Assembly: GCA_016748015.1 (NCBI GenBank)
Contig: JAAOMT010000030.1
Location: 13,796-77,795 of the forward strand
Reading direction: 5' to 3'
Length of the DNA stretch: 64,000 bases
Source: Geosiphon pyriformis
Taxonomy: Eukaryota > Glomeromycota > Glomeromycetes > Archaeosporales > Geosiphonaceae
In this document: positions 1 through 10,598 of the stretch, in pieces
How the letters are laid out: the number at the start of each line of letters is the position of its first letter
How positions within the stretch are numbered: position 1 is the first letter of the stretch
Translations under genes and position numbers: made by a program
The notes under the pieces: generated by a model
Told to the model about the DNA's origin: nothing
The model's database searches: none
Seen by the model: the letters and a program-made list of their open reading frames with translations, nothing else

Positions 1-682
1 GTATGTTAATAATATTAATAAAGAAGCAATAATCTTAATATGACATTTTAACTCATATATAGCAACTGGTTTTACTAACAAATTCATAACAAGTTTGTAT
101 ATCTATATTATAAAGACTTTGTATTATAAACTGCTAATAGTTATTAAAAAAACTTTATAATAAACATTATTATAGTGTTTTTGGTATGTATTATAATAAA
201 ATTAAAATTTTTAATTATAGTTTTGTCTGTTAAGAAAACCAAGTAGTATAATATAATTTTTTAATTACATATTCAATTTTATAATACTTTTTGTCTAATA
301 CTAATTTGTTTTTTATTATAATTTTTTAAGACTTAATTTTAAGTGCTTTTAATATGAATTTGTATATAATTTTATGTAAAAGTTTTATGTTCAAATCATA
401 AATAACTAAAGTCAGAATAGCTTTTAAATATACTAAACTGGCTTTTTTTAAAATAATGAATTTTGTGTATAATTTAATTTTTAATTATAGAAAGCAAATT
501 TGGTTGTTTATTTTAAAACTTAGAATAAAATTAAAAAAATTCAGAATTTTATCAATAAAAATTTTAGCTCTGGTTAATGTCAAAAAACTTTTTTATTGTT
601 ATAAATAATATAGTAAGTATTGTAATGTCTGTATATTGTAGTCTAAATTGGTTAAATAGCTAATTATATATAGTAAATATAT
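1..682. other. AT-rich non-coding stretch
   Basis: No gene or recognisable element is visible here. The sequence is almost pure A/T with scattered homopolymers and no reading frame with protein-like composition. It may be older transposon debris decayed past recognition, because the adjoining segment is a strongly decayed LTR. Confidence 0.6.
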
Positions 683-1215
683 TATTATTAACTAAAATTT
701 AAGATATTAATTAATATAAAATTATTTTTATAATTATTATTTTGATTTATTACTTATTATTTTAGCAAATTATCTAAATTATTATTTAATTAATAATTTA
801 ATTTGTATTAAATACAAATATAATTAAATTATATAATATATTAAATTATATGACATTAAAAATTTACTAAAATATTTAATAATTTAACAAAATATTTAAC
901 AGTTTATTAAAATAATTTATAATTTACAGAAATAATTTGTTGTTTGACAAAATATATTTTTAGTTCACCAAAATATTAATAGAAAAAAAATGTTAAATTA
1001 TAGAATAGTATTATAATAAAAAAAAGCTTTTTTTTATAAAAATGTATTTTTGTTAAAATTAATCTTTACTTAAGTCTAAAATATTTTTGTTATAAATCAA
1101 TTTAAATAAAATTTATATTGAAAACATAAACTTTTTAAATTATTACTTTGAAATTTATTCTTATATACTAATATTTTAAAATTAATTAGTTACTAATTTT
1201 ATTAATTTTTTTTTA
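683..1215 (+). repeat. Left half of a decayed type-A solo LTR, split by LINE copy 1
   Basis: This segment follows the first half of the LTR at 37864-38835 in order and orientation. Shared landmarks are TAAAATTTA near the start, the TTACTTATTATTT block, repeated AAATATTTAA/CCGAAAT-like lines corresponding to the run of clauses at 38080-38160, and TTAGTTACTAATTTTA near 1190, matching TTAGCTATCAATTTTA. It is far more AT-rich than the reference copy, so it is old. It stops where the A-rich tail of LINE copy 1 begins, and the other half resumes at about 9045. The start lacks a clean TGTTA and the boundary is good to about 10 bases. Confidence 0.7.
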
Positions 1216-1351
1216 TTTTTATTTTTTATTAAAGTTTAACGAGTAAAGTCCAAACACCACCTAGTGCTATACATCATACAAATGATCTAAACTAGGCACA
1301 AATTATGCCTTTGCTACATGTGACTAAACACTCAGACTAGTCAGAACAACA
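1216..1351 (-). other. LINE copy 1 3'UTR with hairpin and A-rich tail
   Basis: Between the ORF2 stop (1354-1352) and the A-rich tail lie about 110 bases conserved in LINE copy 2 (29744-29850). They contain an inverted repeat, CCTAGT at 1260-1265 and ACTAGG at 1291-1296, with an inner pair ATCAT/ATGAT (1273-1277, 1282-1286) closing a 4-nt loop. LINE reverse transcriptases of several clades bind a 3' stem-loop, so this is a candidate template-recognition structure (inference). Confidence 0.6.
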
Positions 1352-4300
1352 CTATGCACTTATATGAACAGAAGCCATGTTATCAACACCAGCATAAAAC
1401 AAACAATGCTTACGATATCCAAAACTGATGCCAAATGCATCAGCAACTCTCAACAACCTAATCACCCCAGCCGAAAGCCATGCAGAAAAACCAGAAACTG
1501 TGACAGGAATGAAACCATCACGTGGAATCAGCTTATTCTTCTCTATAATGGCCCGGTGTTTTGCACAGACCAACCAGATATTATCACAAAATGCAAGACA
1601 AAACTTACATACAAAATTCACAATATTAACCACTGCCACCTTAGGATCCTTGTAAACAGAAACAGACTCGTAATACCAATCATTGAAAACAAAGCCCTTA
1701 CACAGAGCCATACTGACAGTCACATCCAAAATGCAAGTTGACAACAATTGCAATACGCATGAAAAAGAACAAGACAGACCAGAATGCATCTCCCAGGCAG
1801 CTGCATAAGTATCCAACAAACCAGTGTGATTATCAGCATCAGAAAAGCAAGAAAAGACATGGTCTGAGACCTCAACCTCACCACAAAACAAACAAACCAC
1901 ACTGGGATAACCCTTATCATACAGACGCTTTCGCACAGCAACAGGAAAGCAATAATGAAGAGCTTTCATGAAATATGTATGAAAGCCAGCCGTTCGACTA
2001 CTAGTAAAACTAGTCGTCATATGGGAATCCAGGTGCCATACCAGAAAAGACCTCAACCAGTCAACATCAGCACGCAAACAACCTGGAACAAACTGGAAAC
2101 CAGAACCAACCTCCCAATGCGCACGATGGATTGACCTGAAAACATTACAAACAAAATGTCTCGAATTACCAAAAACCATATCAACACCAGCCTTCAAAAA
2201 CCTCTTACTGACCAAGTAGGACAGGTGCCAGGCAGAAAGGGCAGCATTTTTTGCCAGCACATCAGCATGCTTGTTGCCCAAAACACCCAAATGGTCCTTA
2301 ACCTTAATCCAATTAACATCCAAATTTTTGCAATGAATGACATTGGCAATGTGACGATGCTTAATCCAACAACAATTCCTGAAATTGGGGCCAATTGATA
2401 AAGACTCTGACCTGCAAGCATCTATAGCTGCCTGGCTGTCCAAGAACAAGTCAACTGACCAAAAAAAAAGAACACACTCAAGAGCCAAAGCAATGGCCTA
2501 CAACTCCGCCAAAGTAGAAAAAACCAAATCAGAAACCTCTACACCCAGACCTGAATCAATGTTCTCAAAGAAAACTGCAGCACCAGCCAACATGTCAACA
2601 GTGCCCAAGTTACTCAGAGATCCATCTGTGTACACAAAGAGGCGGGTGGCACCAACATTCAACATATCATTACAAATAACACCAAAACCAAGAGACTGAT
2701 GAATGTTAGAAGAGCTACAAACACCCTTATGAGGAGAACGACCTAAAGAAGAAGCAACACCACCAAGAAAATGTACAGAGAGATCAAATCAGAAAGGGAC
2801 CAGGCCATGAGGGTCCAGTCTTTTCCAACACTTGAAAGTCTTCCAATCAAAAACAACACCATTCTGGTCATAAAGCTGTTCTACGAAAACAACACCATAA
2901 TGCCTGAGGAAAGAGATACATTTGAAAAAAATTATCTTGCCAAGAACTAAAGACATAGGGGTACCACTTCGAAGATGAAAAGCACCAGCCAGAGAGCCAC
3001 TCAAAGACAAATCAAACCTGGAAAAAATACGAACTACATCTGCCAAAAAGTTGTCTGAAGGGCTGACTCTAACACAAGCAGGAAACAACAAAGGGTAATG
3101 AGGACACCAGTTGAGAATCTGGAGATTGTGAGACCTATGAGAAAACAAGCAACCCAAAACACCAACCGAATTTGCAAAAACAATGACAGAAGCTGACTTG
3201 CTCTCAGTCTGAATCTGCTCAAAAGTTTTTAAATTGTACAAGGAAAGATGATGAAGTGCATTATTAAAAAAGTTCAGAGACAGCCCAGATTTAGATTTCA
3301 GACCCTTGCAAATTAAAGTGTCCCATTTATTACACACACTAAGAGAAATATAACTGAACTGAATTCTGTAACTAATGATAAGAAAGAGAACTGAAGACAC
3401 CAAATAAGCAAACTGTTTATCCAAAACAAATTTTTTTAGAATGAGATTGGTAAAAAACCGAACATCCAAATGTGCCTTAACCAAGCTAGGCTTTGAAAAA
3501 TCTTCAGAAGATAAAAAAATCCCTAAATAATGATGAGGTTCACCTCTTTTAGCAATGAAGATTGGCAGACCACTGATAGTTAGATAAGGAGCAGTGACCT
3601 GACAGTTGATAGAAATGGCCACAGTCTTGTCATTGTTTATCAAAATGTCATTTAAACAAAAGAAATCACTAGCAACATTGAGGATGTGTTGTGTAGCAGC
3701 TTGGCTGCTACCAACTCAGATAGTATCATCAACAAAAGCACCAGCAGCCAGAAACGACATCAGCCCAGCTTGAGATTCCAGCCGGCCATTCTTAGAAACG
3801 AAATGAGAAATCAATCTGTAATCACAAATGCTCTTCTAATCTCACACAAAAGCAAGTTATAAAATATGTGCCAAAGAAGTGGCAAAAAAACCTCCCTTTG
3901 ATCCAATCTATTGTGAACATGATATCCATCAGTCAAACCAAAATCTGTCATCACTCTGTTAATACAACCATTATGAATGCTACCAAAAAATCTGATAAAT
4001 TTGTCACACATTTTGATCCTAACCAAACTCTTCTTGAGATGCTTCTAACCAACAGAATCATAAGCTTTGTGCATATCCTGTAAAACCAGTCACAACTCTT
4101 GGTTCTTTTCTAAAACATCTTTGATCACTAAACCAATAGCGAAAATAGGTGATTGAGTGGACATACTTTTTAGGACAGAGAAATTGTCTCCACAGAGGAC
4201 ATCAAAAGTGCTACAAGCCAGAAAGATCCGATCTGAAAGAATTTTGGAAAAAACCTTGCGAGCTGTTTCAATCAAAGCAATGGAATAGGTATTTGTAAAA

Positions 4301-6032
4301 ACCCCCTCCCACTTGTAAGGTTTAGGTATCATCAAGACCCAGGCTTCCCTCCAAGGTCCAGGCACTAATTCACAATCCAAACAAAAATTTAAGAGCACCA
4401 AAAGCATATCCAAGACTGACTTGTTACAGTGTTTTCAAAGTTCATTAGTGATACCAAAAAAACCAGCTGCTTTCTCATCGGGCAAATTTGAAACAACACT
4501 AAACATCTCATCAAAACCGATTGAATGCATTACATCAGAGAAGGCATCATTGAAGACATGATCCAAAGGCCAAAATTGTTTTGCCCAATTACCAGAGATA
4601 TCAGAAGCCACCACACGTTTCCTAGTCCAACTCTTTATGATTTCATCCACCTTAGATTTAACCAACTCAGGCTCTAAAACCAACTCCCCACCATCCACCA
4701 AATGATCCAACACCACTTTATGAAAAAGACGCTCCAAAACACTCCTAATAATATGACTCTTATCCACCTCAAAACTCTTCATTCTCCTCTTAATAGCCTG
4801 TCTTACACTAGATTCTTCAGCATGCTTAGATTCCAACAACTTAGAAGAGTGGTAAAACTTCCTCACCTTAGCCAGCCCAGAACAGATTGCATCAAAATTG
4901 GCACCAGAAAGAAACAAAGATTTCACTGGCAAAGTGCCCACAGAATCAAGCCTGTTCCAAGTATTCAACAACGAGGCAAAATTCCTACCAGAAACCAACC
5001 AAGAAGTCTTCACCAGTTTAGACACAAGTAGCTTCAGTTTATGAAACCGGGAAGAAATCTTATTAAATACACAATCAAAATCCTTAAACCATTTTTTCTT
5101 GAACATTACACCAGCCGAAAGAACCATAACTTTATGAACAATGTCCCACATCACATCCAGATCAGAAAACTACTCAGCTGCAACAAACTTATCTGAGAAC
5201 ATAACAGCATTAACAGCTGTAGCATTCCTGAATTCTGACCACTTAACCTTACTGGCATTTCTGATATCATACTTCTAACAATTCTTATTTGCTTGTTTGC
5301 ACAGTGAGCTCAACTGGACATTGAGCAGGCCACCCAGTTCCACAGAAACATAAACAGCCTTGTGATCAGTATTAAAATAGTCCTCAATGTCATCCACACC
5401 ACAATCTACCACTGCACCAACCAAATTAAAAGAAACGAACATGTAGTCAATTGTCTTAGTGATACCACAAGAATTGTACCAAGTAGGTAACTTCACAAAA
5501 GAGCTCCCCCCAGAGAGTTAATCAAACCCAAATCAAAACATTTCTTGAAACTGGCACATTTGTGAGAACCATCCTCATTAAAATCACCACCAAGAATAAT
5601 AAAAGAAGACTCATTGATGGCTTTAGCAATGAGAGAGTTGATCTTACCAGCCTAAAAAAACCAAACCACCGATGAAGCACCTGCATAGATCTCCAAAATA
5701 GACATTGAGAGTTTATCTTTGAAAAGCAACTTGATGGATAAGAGCCGACCAGGCACCTCAAAGACCTTGCAGACGTGTCTTGCCAAAGAAAAATTCATGA
5801 CAATTAACACTTCAGCACTTATAGAACCAGAATCTAGACCAGAAATAAAGACCCAAACACCATCAAATTTGTTGGCCAACCATGAGCGAACTTTTCCTTT
5901 AAGCTTTGACTCCATAAAAATAGAAACTAAATTGTTCATATTCTTGTGCCAACGAATAACATCATCTTGCTTCACAAAATTGTTCAATCCACAAACATTA
6001 CACATGGCAATTTTCTATACCAGACCACTCAT
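1352..6032 (-). pseudogene. LINE copy 1 ORF2: endonuclease, reverse transcriptase, RNase H (broken)
   Basis: The ORF2 start ATG (6032-6030) overlaps the ORF1 stop. The N-terminal part (about 6032-5275) is an APE-type endonuclease: the metal-binding Glu sits in FMESKL, then GGDFNEDG and FNTDHKAVYV. Reverse transcriptase follows (about 4750-2790), with motif A KAYDSVG near 4060 and FVDD at 3726-3737. RNase H has YTDGSLSNLG near 2630, LFLDSQAA near 2440 and NKHADVLAK near 2260. A C-terminal finger reads CLFCGEVEVSDHVFSC near 1880, followed by about 190 further residues conserved in LINE copy 2. The last 378 codons (2488-1352) are uninterrupted. Upstream it is broken by W-to-stop and Q-to-stop changes (for example V*K just after the start, FF*AG near 5652, EL*AI near 2500) and by a one-base loss in a C run near 5510. 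It cannot encode an active protein. Confidence 0.9.
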
Positions 6033-8895
6033 TAAGAAAGAGGTAGAGGAAGAGCACCACTCGCCAAAGCCAAACCATCCAAGCGTGCTGATAGGCTCAT
6101 GACTAAAGCAGAGAGACCTTCCAACATGTTTTTCAATTTCACAACCTCAGATGAGACAGTTGAACCCCGAACGGCAGCAGTCTTGTCACTAGTGGCATTA
6201 CCCGAACCTATTCTCATTACTATATCCTCCCCTTGATTCTGTGATGGGGGGGTCACTGGCAGCTGACATCCAGAGCTAGGCTGAAAAACTGCTGACACAA
6301 ACAATTCCAACTTTTTAGCCAACTTCCTGTGAGGCTTACAAGACTGCTTTCAATGCAAACCAAACATTTTTCCAAATCATTCACAACAGAAAGGAGAGGT
6401 TTATCAACATTGTTAGAACTAATAAGCAAACCAGTACCATGAGAATTGTACACCAGAGGAGCACCAACAACTAATGTCCAAGTCTTATCACTGAAGACCA
6501 ATAGACGAGAAATGGGCGTGGATTTCTGAACGTAGATAGTTGCCAATCTGACCTGATTCTGAGCAGAAAAAGATGCCTTTCTGCCCTTCAAGGTCAAACC
6601 AACCTTAACTGAAGCACAATTGAGAAATATATGACCTAAAAGACTGCAGACTGAGCACAGTGCCAAAGAAAGGCGGGACCAGCAAAGGCCAATCCTTTTT
6701 ATAACTGGGGTTGCAGCCATTGCACTAACCAGATCAGATTCAGACCCAAAGCAAACAGTAACACAGCAAGCACAGGCATAGCTAACAGGATTGTAATCAA
6801 TGACACATGTTTTCCCACCAACCGAACCAATGAAATCCTAAAGATCATGAGTATTTGTTTTTACAGAAAGAGTGTATAGCAGCACCCTGAATTTGTTTCT
6901 GAAATCCCATGTCTGTTTGTCAACATCGGTCCTGGCCACACATATTGCATTCTTTCCAATGAGGATAGACCATTTGGATGCCAAGAGATCAGCCTAATTC
7001 TGATTTTCTAATTCAATGATCGCCTTTTGCTACAGACTTACAAGCTGCATCTTGATCAACTTAATCAATCCAAACTCAGACACGACAGTGCGCACAGCCT
7101 CCACGGAAGTTTCCACAGAAATTTTTTTCATCACAATTGCTCAATCCATATGGTTGTTTACAGAGCACTTAAGATTGGTGTTTACCACAACACCATGATC
7201 ATTTGCCAACTTTTTAGCAGCCATCATTGCTTTTTCCGAAGTGAAAGTCACATGAATAATCCCACCAAATTTTGAGGGAGTAGAAGCCCCCCCAAAACCA
7301 TTGACACTTGAAAAAATTTTCCTAATAAAACTCAATTTTTCTTGAGAGAACTTCCCAGCAATGGCCACAAGATCAATATCTAAAGCAAAAGATTTGCAAA
7401 CAGGTATCTGAACAGTCGGTTTGATAGGTAGAGGGGGTGGGAGAAGAAAGGAATCGTCCAACATGTCATCATTTGTACTGACAGTATCATAATCAATTAC
7501 ACCCAGAGACTTCCCTAACATCTTTTTGGTCTTTACACACAAACTCTTTAGCATTTGATTAAGATTCTCTTCTGTGAAAGCACCACTCTTATTATAGTCA
7601 ATACTGGTTTTTTTAACCAAGCACTCCTCCTCCATGTCAATACTCTCAGACTCAGTAATGTCACCTGTTTTAGAACTCCATAAACAATGTTACCTGAGTA
7701 GAAAAACCAATCCAAAGTTATGAAGAAACGTGACCAAAATGTGACATAACACAGAATAATGCGCAATAACGTTGGATAACACGTTATAACGTAGGATAAC
7801 ATGTTATAATACAGGATAACACAGAATAGTGTGCAATAATGTAGGATAATGTGTTATAACACAGAATAATATGTAATAATGTCAAATAACGTGTTATAAC
7901 ATAGGATAACTAGTGATAACGTAGAAAAATGAAGCAATAACAGAAACAACAAAGCAATAGCTAGTGATAGTAAGACAATTGAAAGCAATCCTGTAAAACC
8001 AAAAAAATGTATAAAAGCAAGTAGTTATAGAAGTGAGAAAAGACAGACAGATAGATACAAACTTCTAAACCAGAATTAAAATATCCATACCCTTTCATCC
8101 TTTATTATCTTTCCTATTTTATCTCCTAAAATAAACCAATTATTAAAGAAATCAGAATCACAAATTCATGTTCTCGAACTTCGTGGAATTTACGTGAATT
8201 AACTCTTGTCTCATACCTCCATTCTAAAACAGATGCTCTTAGCATAATCACCTCGAATCTATTAACAATTTGGACCAATCGCTCTTGATCACAGCAATTG
8301 ACAATACTAATTTATCTTTTCTCTCTTTTCTTTTCTTTTCTTTTTCTTTTTCTTTCTTTTTCTGTCTTATTTTTGTGGAGTGGCAACATAGTAAAATTGA
8401 CTGTCTGGGAATAGACTTTGTGATAGCCTGGTAAAAAAGGGAAGCTCCCCCTAAGTTTTGGATATTAACCTTATCTTGTTAGCTTACCAGAAGGGCAAAA
8501 AGACAATGCCAGATCTTAATGACTGTGCTCATTAGCTCAGAAAAGAAAGCTCACATTTACAAAAAATGTTGCAATCGACGAAAGACAAACTCTGTGCCTT
8601 ATAACCAAAGAACTTAATGGGTAAAATTCACATCCAGGAATAGACCTTTAGAGACTGATAATCAAGACTAAGCCAACAGAATTACGTGGAAGATGCATCA
8701 TCAATAATTGAGAGCACCAAACATTACCATTTCCCATACTCACTAAGTTTATCTGTAACAATAAGCACCAGGAGTCTCAGCAGCAACCCTTTTATTATCA
8801 ATACTCTTTGCCAACACATCTCCCTTCCTCTTCTTCCTTGACACAACTGCCTTAAAACCACTTTTAGAACCAGAAACTTTAATTGTCTTCTTCAT
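6032..8895 (-). pseudogene. LINE copy 1 ORF1: nucleic-acid-binding protein (broken, split by LTR)
   Basis: The likely start is the ATG at 8895, giving MKKTIKVSGS and then a basic SRKKRKG cluster that resembles a nuclear localisation signal. After the inserted LTR (7688-8760) the frame resumes (7635 onward) and includes two regions that look like RNA-recognition folds, a knuckle CSVCSLLGHIFLNC (CX2CX4HX4C, near 6645) and a heptad-rich C-terminus (SSEVVKLKNMLEGLS). In LINEs ORF1 coats the RNA (family knowledge). Defects are the LTR insertion, several C-to-T type stops between 7141 and 6720, and a deletion of about 10 bases near 6325, seen against copies 2 and 3, that shifts the frame. The stop at 6034-6032 overlaps the ORF2 start. 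Confidence 0.82.
7688..8760 (+). repeat. Solo LTR, GTTATAAC-array type, inserted in LINE copy 1
   Basis: The LTR is 1073 bp, begins TGTTACCTGAGTAG, ends CTGTAACA, and is flanked by ACAA (7684-7687) and ATAA (8761-8764), a near-match to the 4-bp target duplications of its relatives. Removing it restores the LINE ORF1 order seen in copy 2. It contains an array of GTTATAAC/GGATAAC units (7745-7925), then TATA (TGTATAAAAGCAAG near 8010), AAAGACAGACAG, the conserved hairpin at 8276-8300, a pyrimidine-rich tract (8310-8375) and a U5 like that of element B. No internal region is present, so it presumably arose by LTR-LTR recombination. Confidence 0.88.
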
Positions 8896-9044
8896 AACAG
8901 CAATAACAGGGCCAACAGTGGCCTTGTAATCGAAGAACGGTTTTGATTTATTATACTAAATAGTAAAAAACTTCTTTCAAAAAAACTTTTGACTCTTTTT
9001 GGAGAATTTTAAACAAAGGAGAGAAAGAAGTTTTTTTTTTATTT

Positions 9045-9484
9045 TTTTAAAATTTTTTTATTATTAATTATTAATAATCTTTAGGCTTAAATTCAAAATA
9101 ACTTTTTTAGTATAATTTTTTATTTTTTTTTCTTAATTATATTTTTTTCATTATTTTTTTTATATTATTAGATAATTTACAGTCAAAATTTTTTGTTAAA
9201 AAATTGACTTTTATAGCAAAGTAATTATATATTAATTAAAAAACTTATAAATAAAATTTTTTTGTAAAAAAATTGACTTTTACTACAAAGTAATTGTACA
9301 AATAATTGATATAAATTGGCCAGTTTATTATAAATTCAACAGCATATATAGTTCAAAGTATAAAAAGATATTTTAAAAGAAGAATTAACTTATTAAAAAT
9401 TTACTAATTTCTATTAACAGTAAAATTAACAGTAAAATAACATTAATAATATTAAAAAAAGAGTAAAAAAACTTTTAATAATAA
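9045..9484 (+). repeat. Right half of the decayed type-A solo LTR
   Basis: This half continues the LTR interrupted at about 1215. It matches 38420-38835 in order: a T-rich tract, TTGACTTTTATAGCAAAGTAATTA, TTGACTTTTACTACAAAGTAAT, ATAAATTGGCCAGTTTAT, TAACATTAATAATATT and AAAAAAAGAG. The expected TAACA end is decayed to TAATA near 9484. The match on both sides shows that LINE copy 1 landed inside this LTR. Confidence 0.72.
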
Positions 9485-10590
9485 TATAAATATGTTTAAT
9501 TTAAAATTTTGAATAGTAATATCATATTAAATAGTGGTTAAATTGTATTTATTAATATTAATATTAATAAAAAAATTACAAGATATTAATATTACTTATA
9601 AATATTTTTAAAATTTTTATTATTATTTATAATATTAATATTTAATTAATTAATTAAAAATATTATTATTATTTTTATTTTTTATTTAAATAATATTATA
9701 TACAAAAAAAGTTTGTAAAATTATTATAATTTATAAAATAAATTAAAAAATAACAAATTAAATAATATTAAATTAAAAAATAATATTTAAGTTAAATTAT
9801 TTAAATTATTTAAATATAATATAAAAAGTTAAAAAATATAATTATTATAGTTTAAAGTAAATTGTTTATTTTTAGTAGGTTTTTAAATAATATTAGCAGA
9901 GAATTAATTAAGATTAAAACTAAAATTAATATTAATTTAAATAATACTTTAGATAAAAATATTTATATTTAATTGTTGGCTTTTTAAAAGTATTAACCAA
10001 ATTGTATTAAGTCAAAAATAAATATTAAATAGATAAGTAATATTATTATAAATAATAATATATTAATATAATTATGTATAAAATATCTTTTTAAAATAAA
10101 TTTTTTTTTATAGATTTATGTAATTTAGTTTAAATAGGTTTATGTTTGGTTATATGTAAAAAATATATAAATTATTTTTAATTTAAGTTGCCTTATTATA
10201 TTAAATAATAATTGGACTACAGATTAAATAATAATAAAAAATATAATTAATATAATTTTTTTTACATATTTAATATATATAATAAATTAGCCAGAAATAT
10301 ATTGTTTAAAATATAGGATTGTTTTAACTAATTTAAATAACTGGTTTATACAAACAAAACATAATCAAATTTTTTTTTATAAAATTGTTAATATTTACAG
10401 AAAATAATGTATTGTTTAAAAAATCTGGTGTAAAAAATTCAGTCATTAACAGCTATTTATTTTGAATAAAATACTTTTTTAATTCCGAAAATATAAAAAA
10501 ACCAAAATAAGCATGACAAATTTAAAAATTAAAATTGATTTAAGCAAATAATAAAACTTGTATAACATCAGTATATTTAATATAGGGTGT
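9485..10590. other. AT-rich intergenic region downstream of the kinase-like gene
   Basis: No coding sequence or known repeat is visible. It consists of long A/T runs and scattered short ORFs without protein-like composition. It would hold the 3' untranslated region of the minus-strand kinase-like gene that ends at 10599. Confidence 0.55.
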
Positions 10591-10598
10591 TTAAAAGT

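Larger units (their letters stand above)
1216..9035 (-). mobile_element. LINE copy 1 (non-LTR retrotransposon with APE endonuclease and RNase H)
   Basis: A nearly full-length LINE runs from about 9035 (5' end) to about 1216 (A-rich tail, seen as T-rich on plus). The order is 5'UTR, ORF1 with CCHC, ORF2 with endonuclease, reverse transcriptase, RNase H and C-terminal CCHC, then a short 3'UTR with a hairpin. This is the layout of Tad/I-type LINEs (family knowledge; clade not proven). It is the most GC-rich and least decayed of four LINE copies in the window, hence probably the youngest. It inserted into an old type-A LTR (683-1215 and 9045-9484) and was later hit by a solo LTR at 7688-8760. No clear target-site duplication can be read in the AT-rich flanks. 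Confidence 0.92.
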
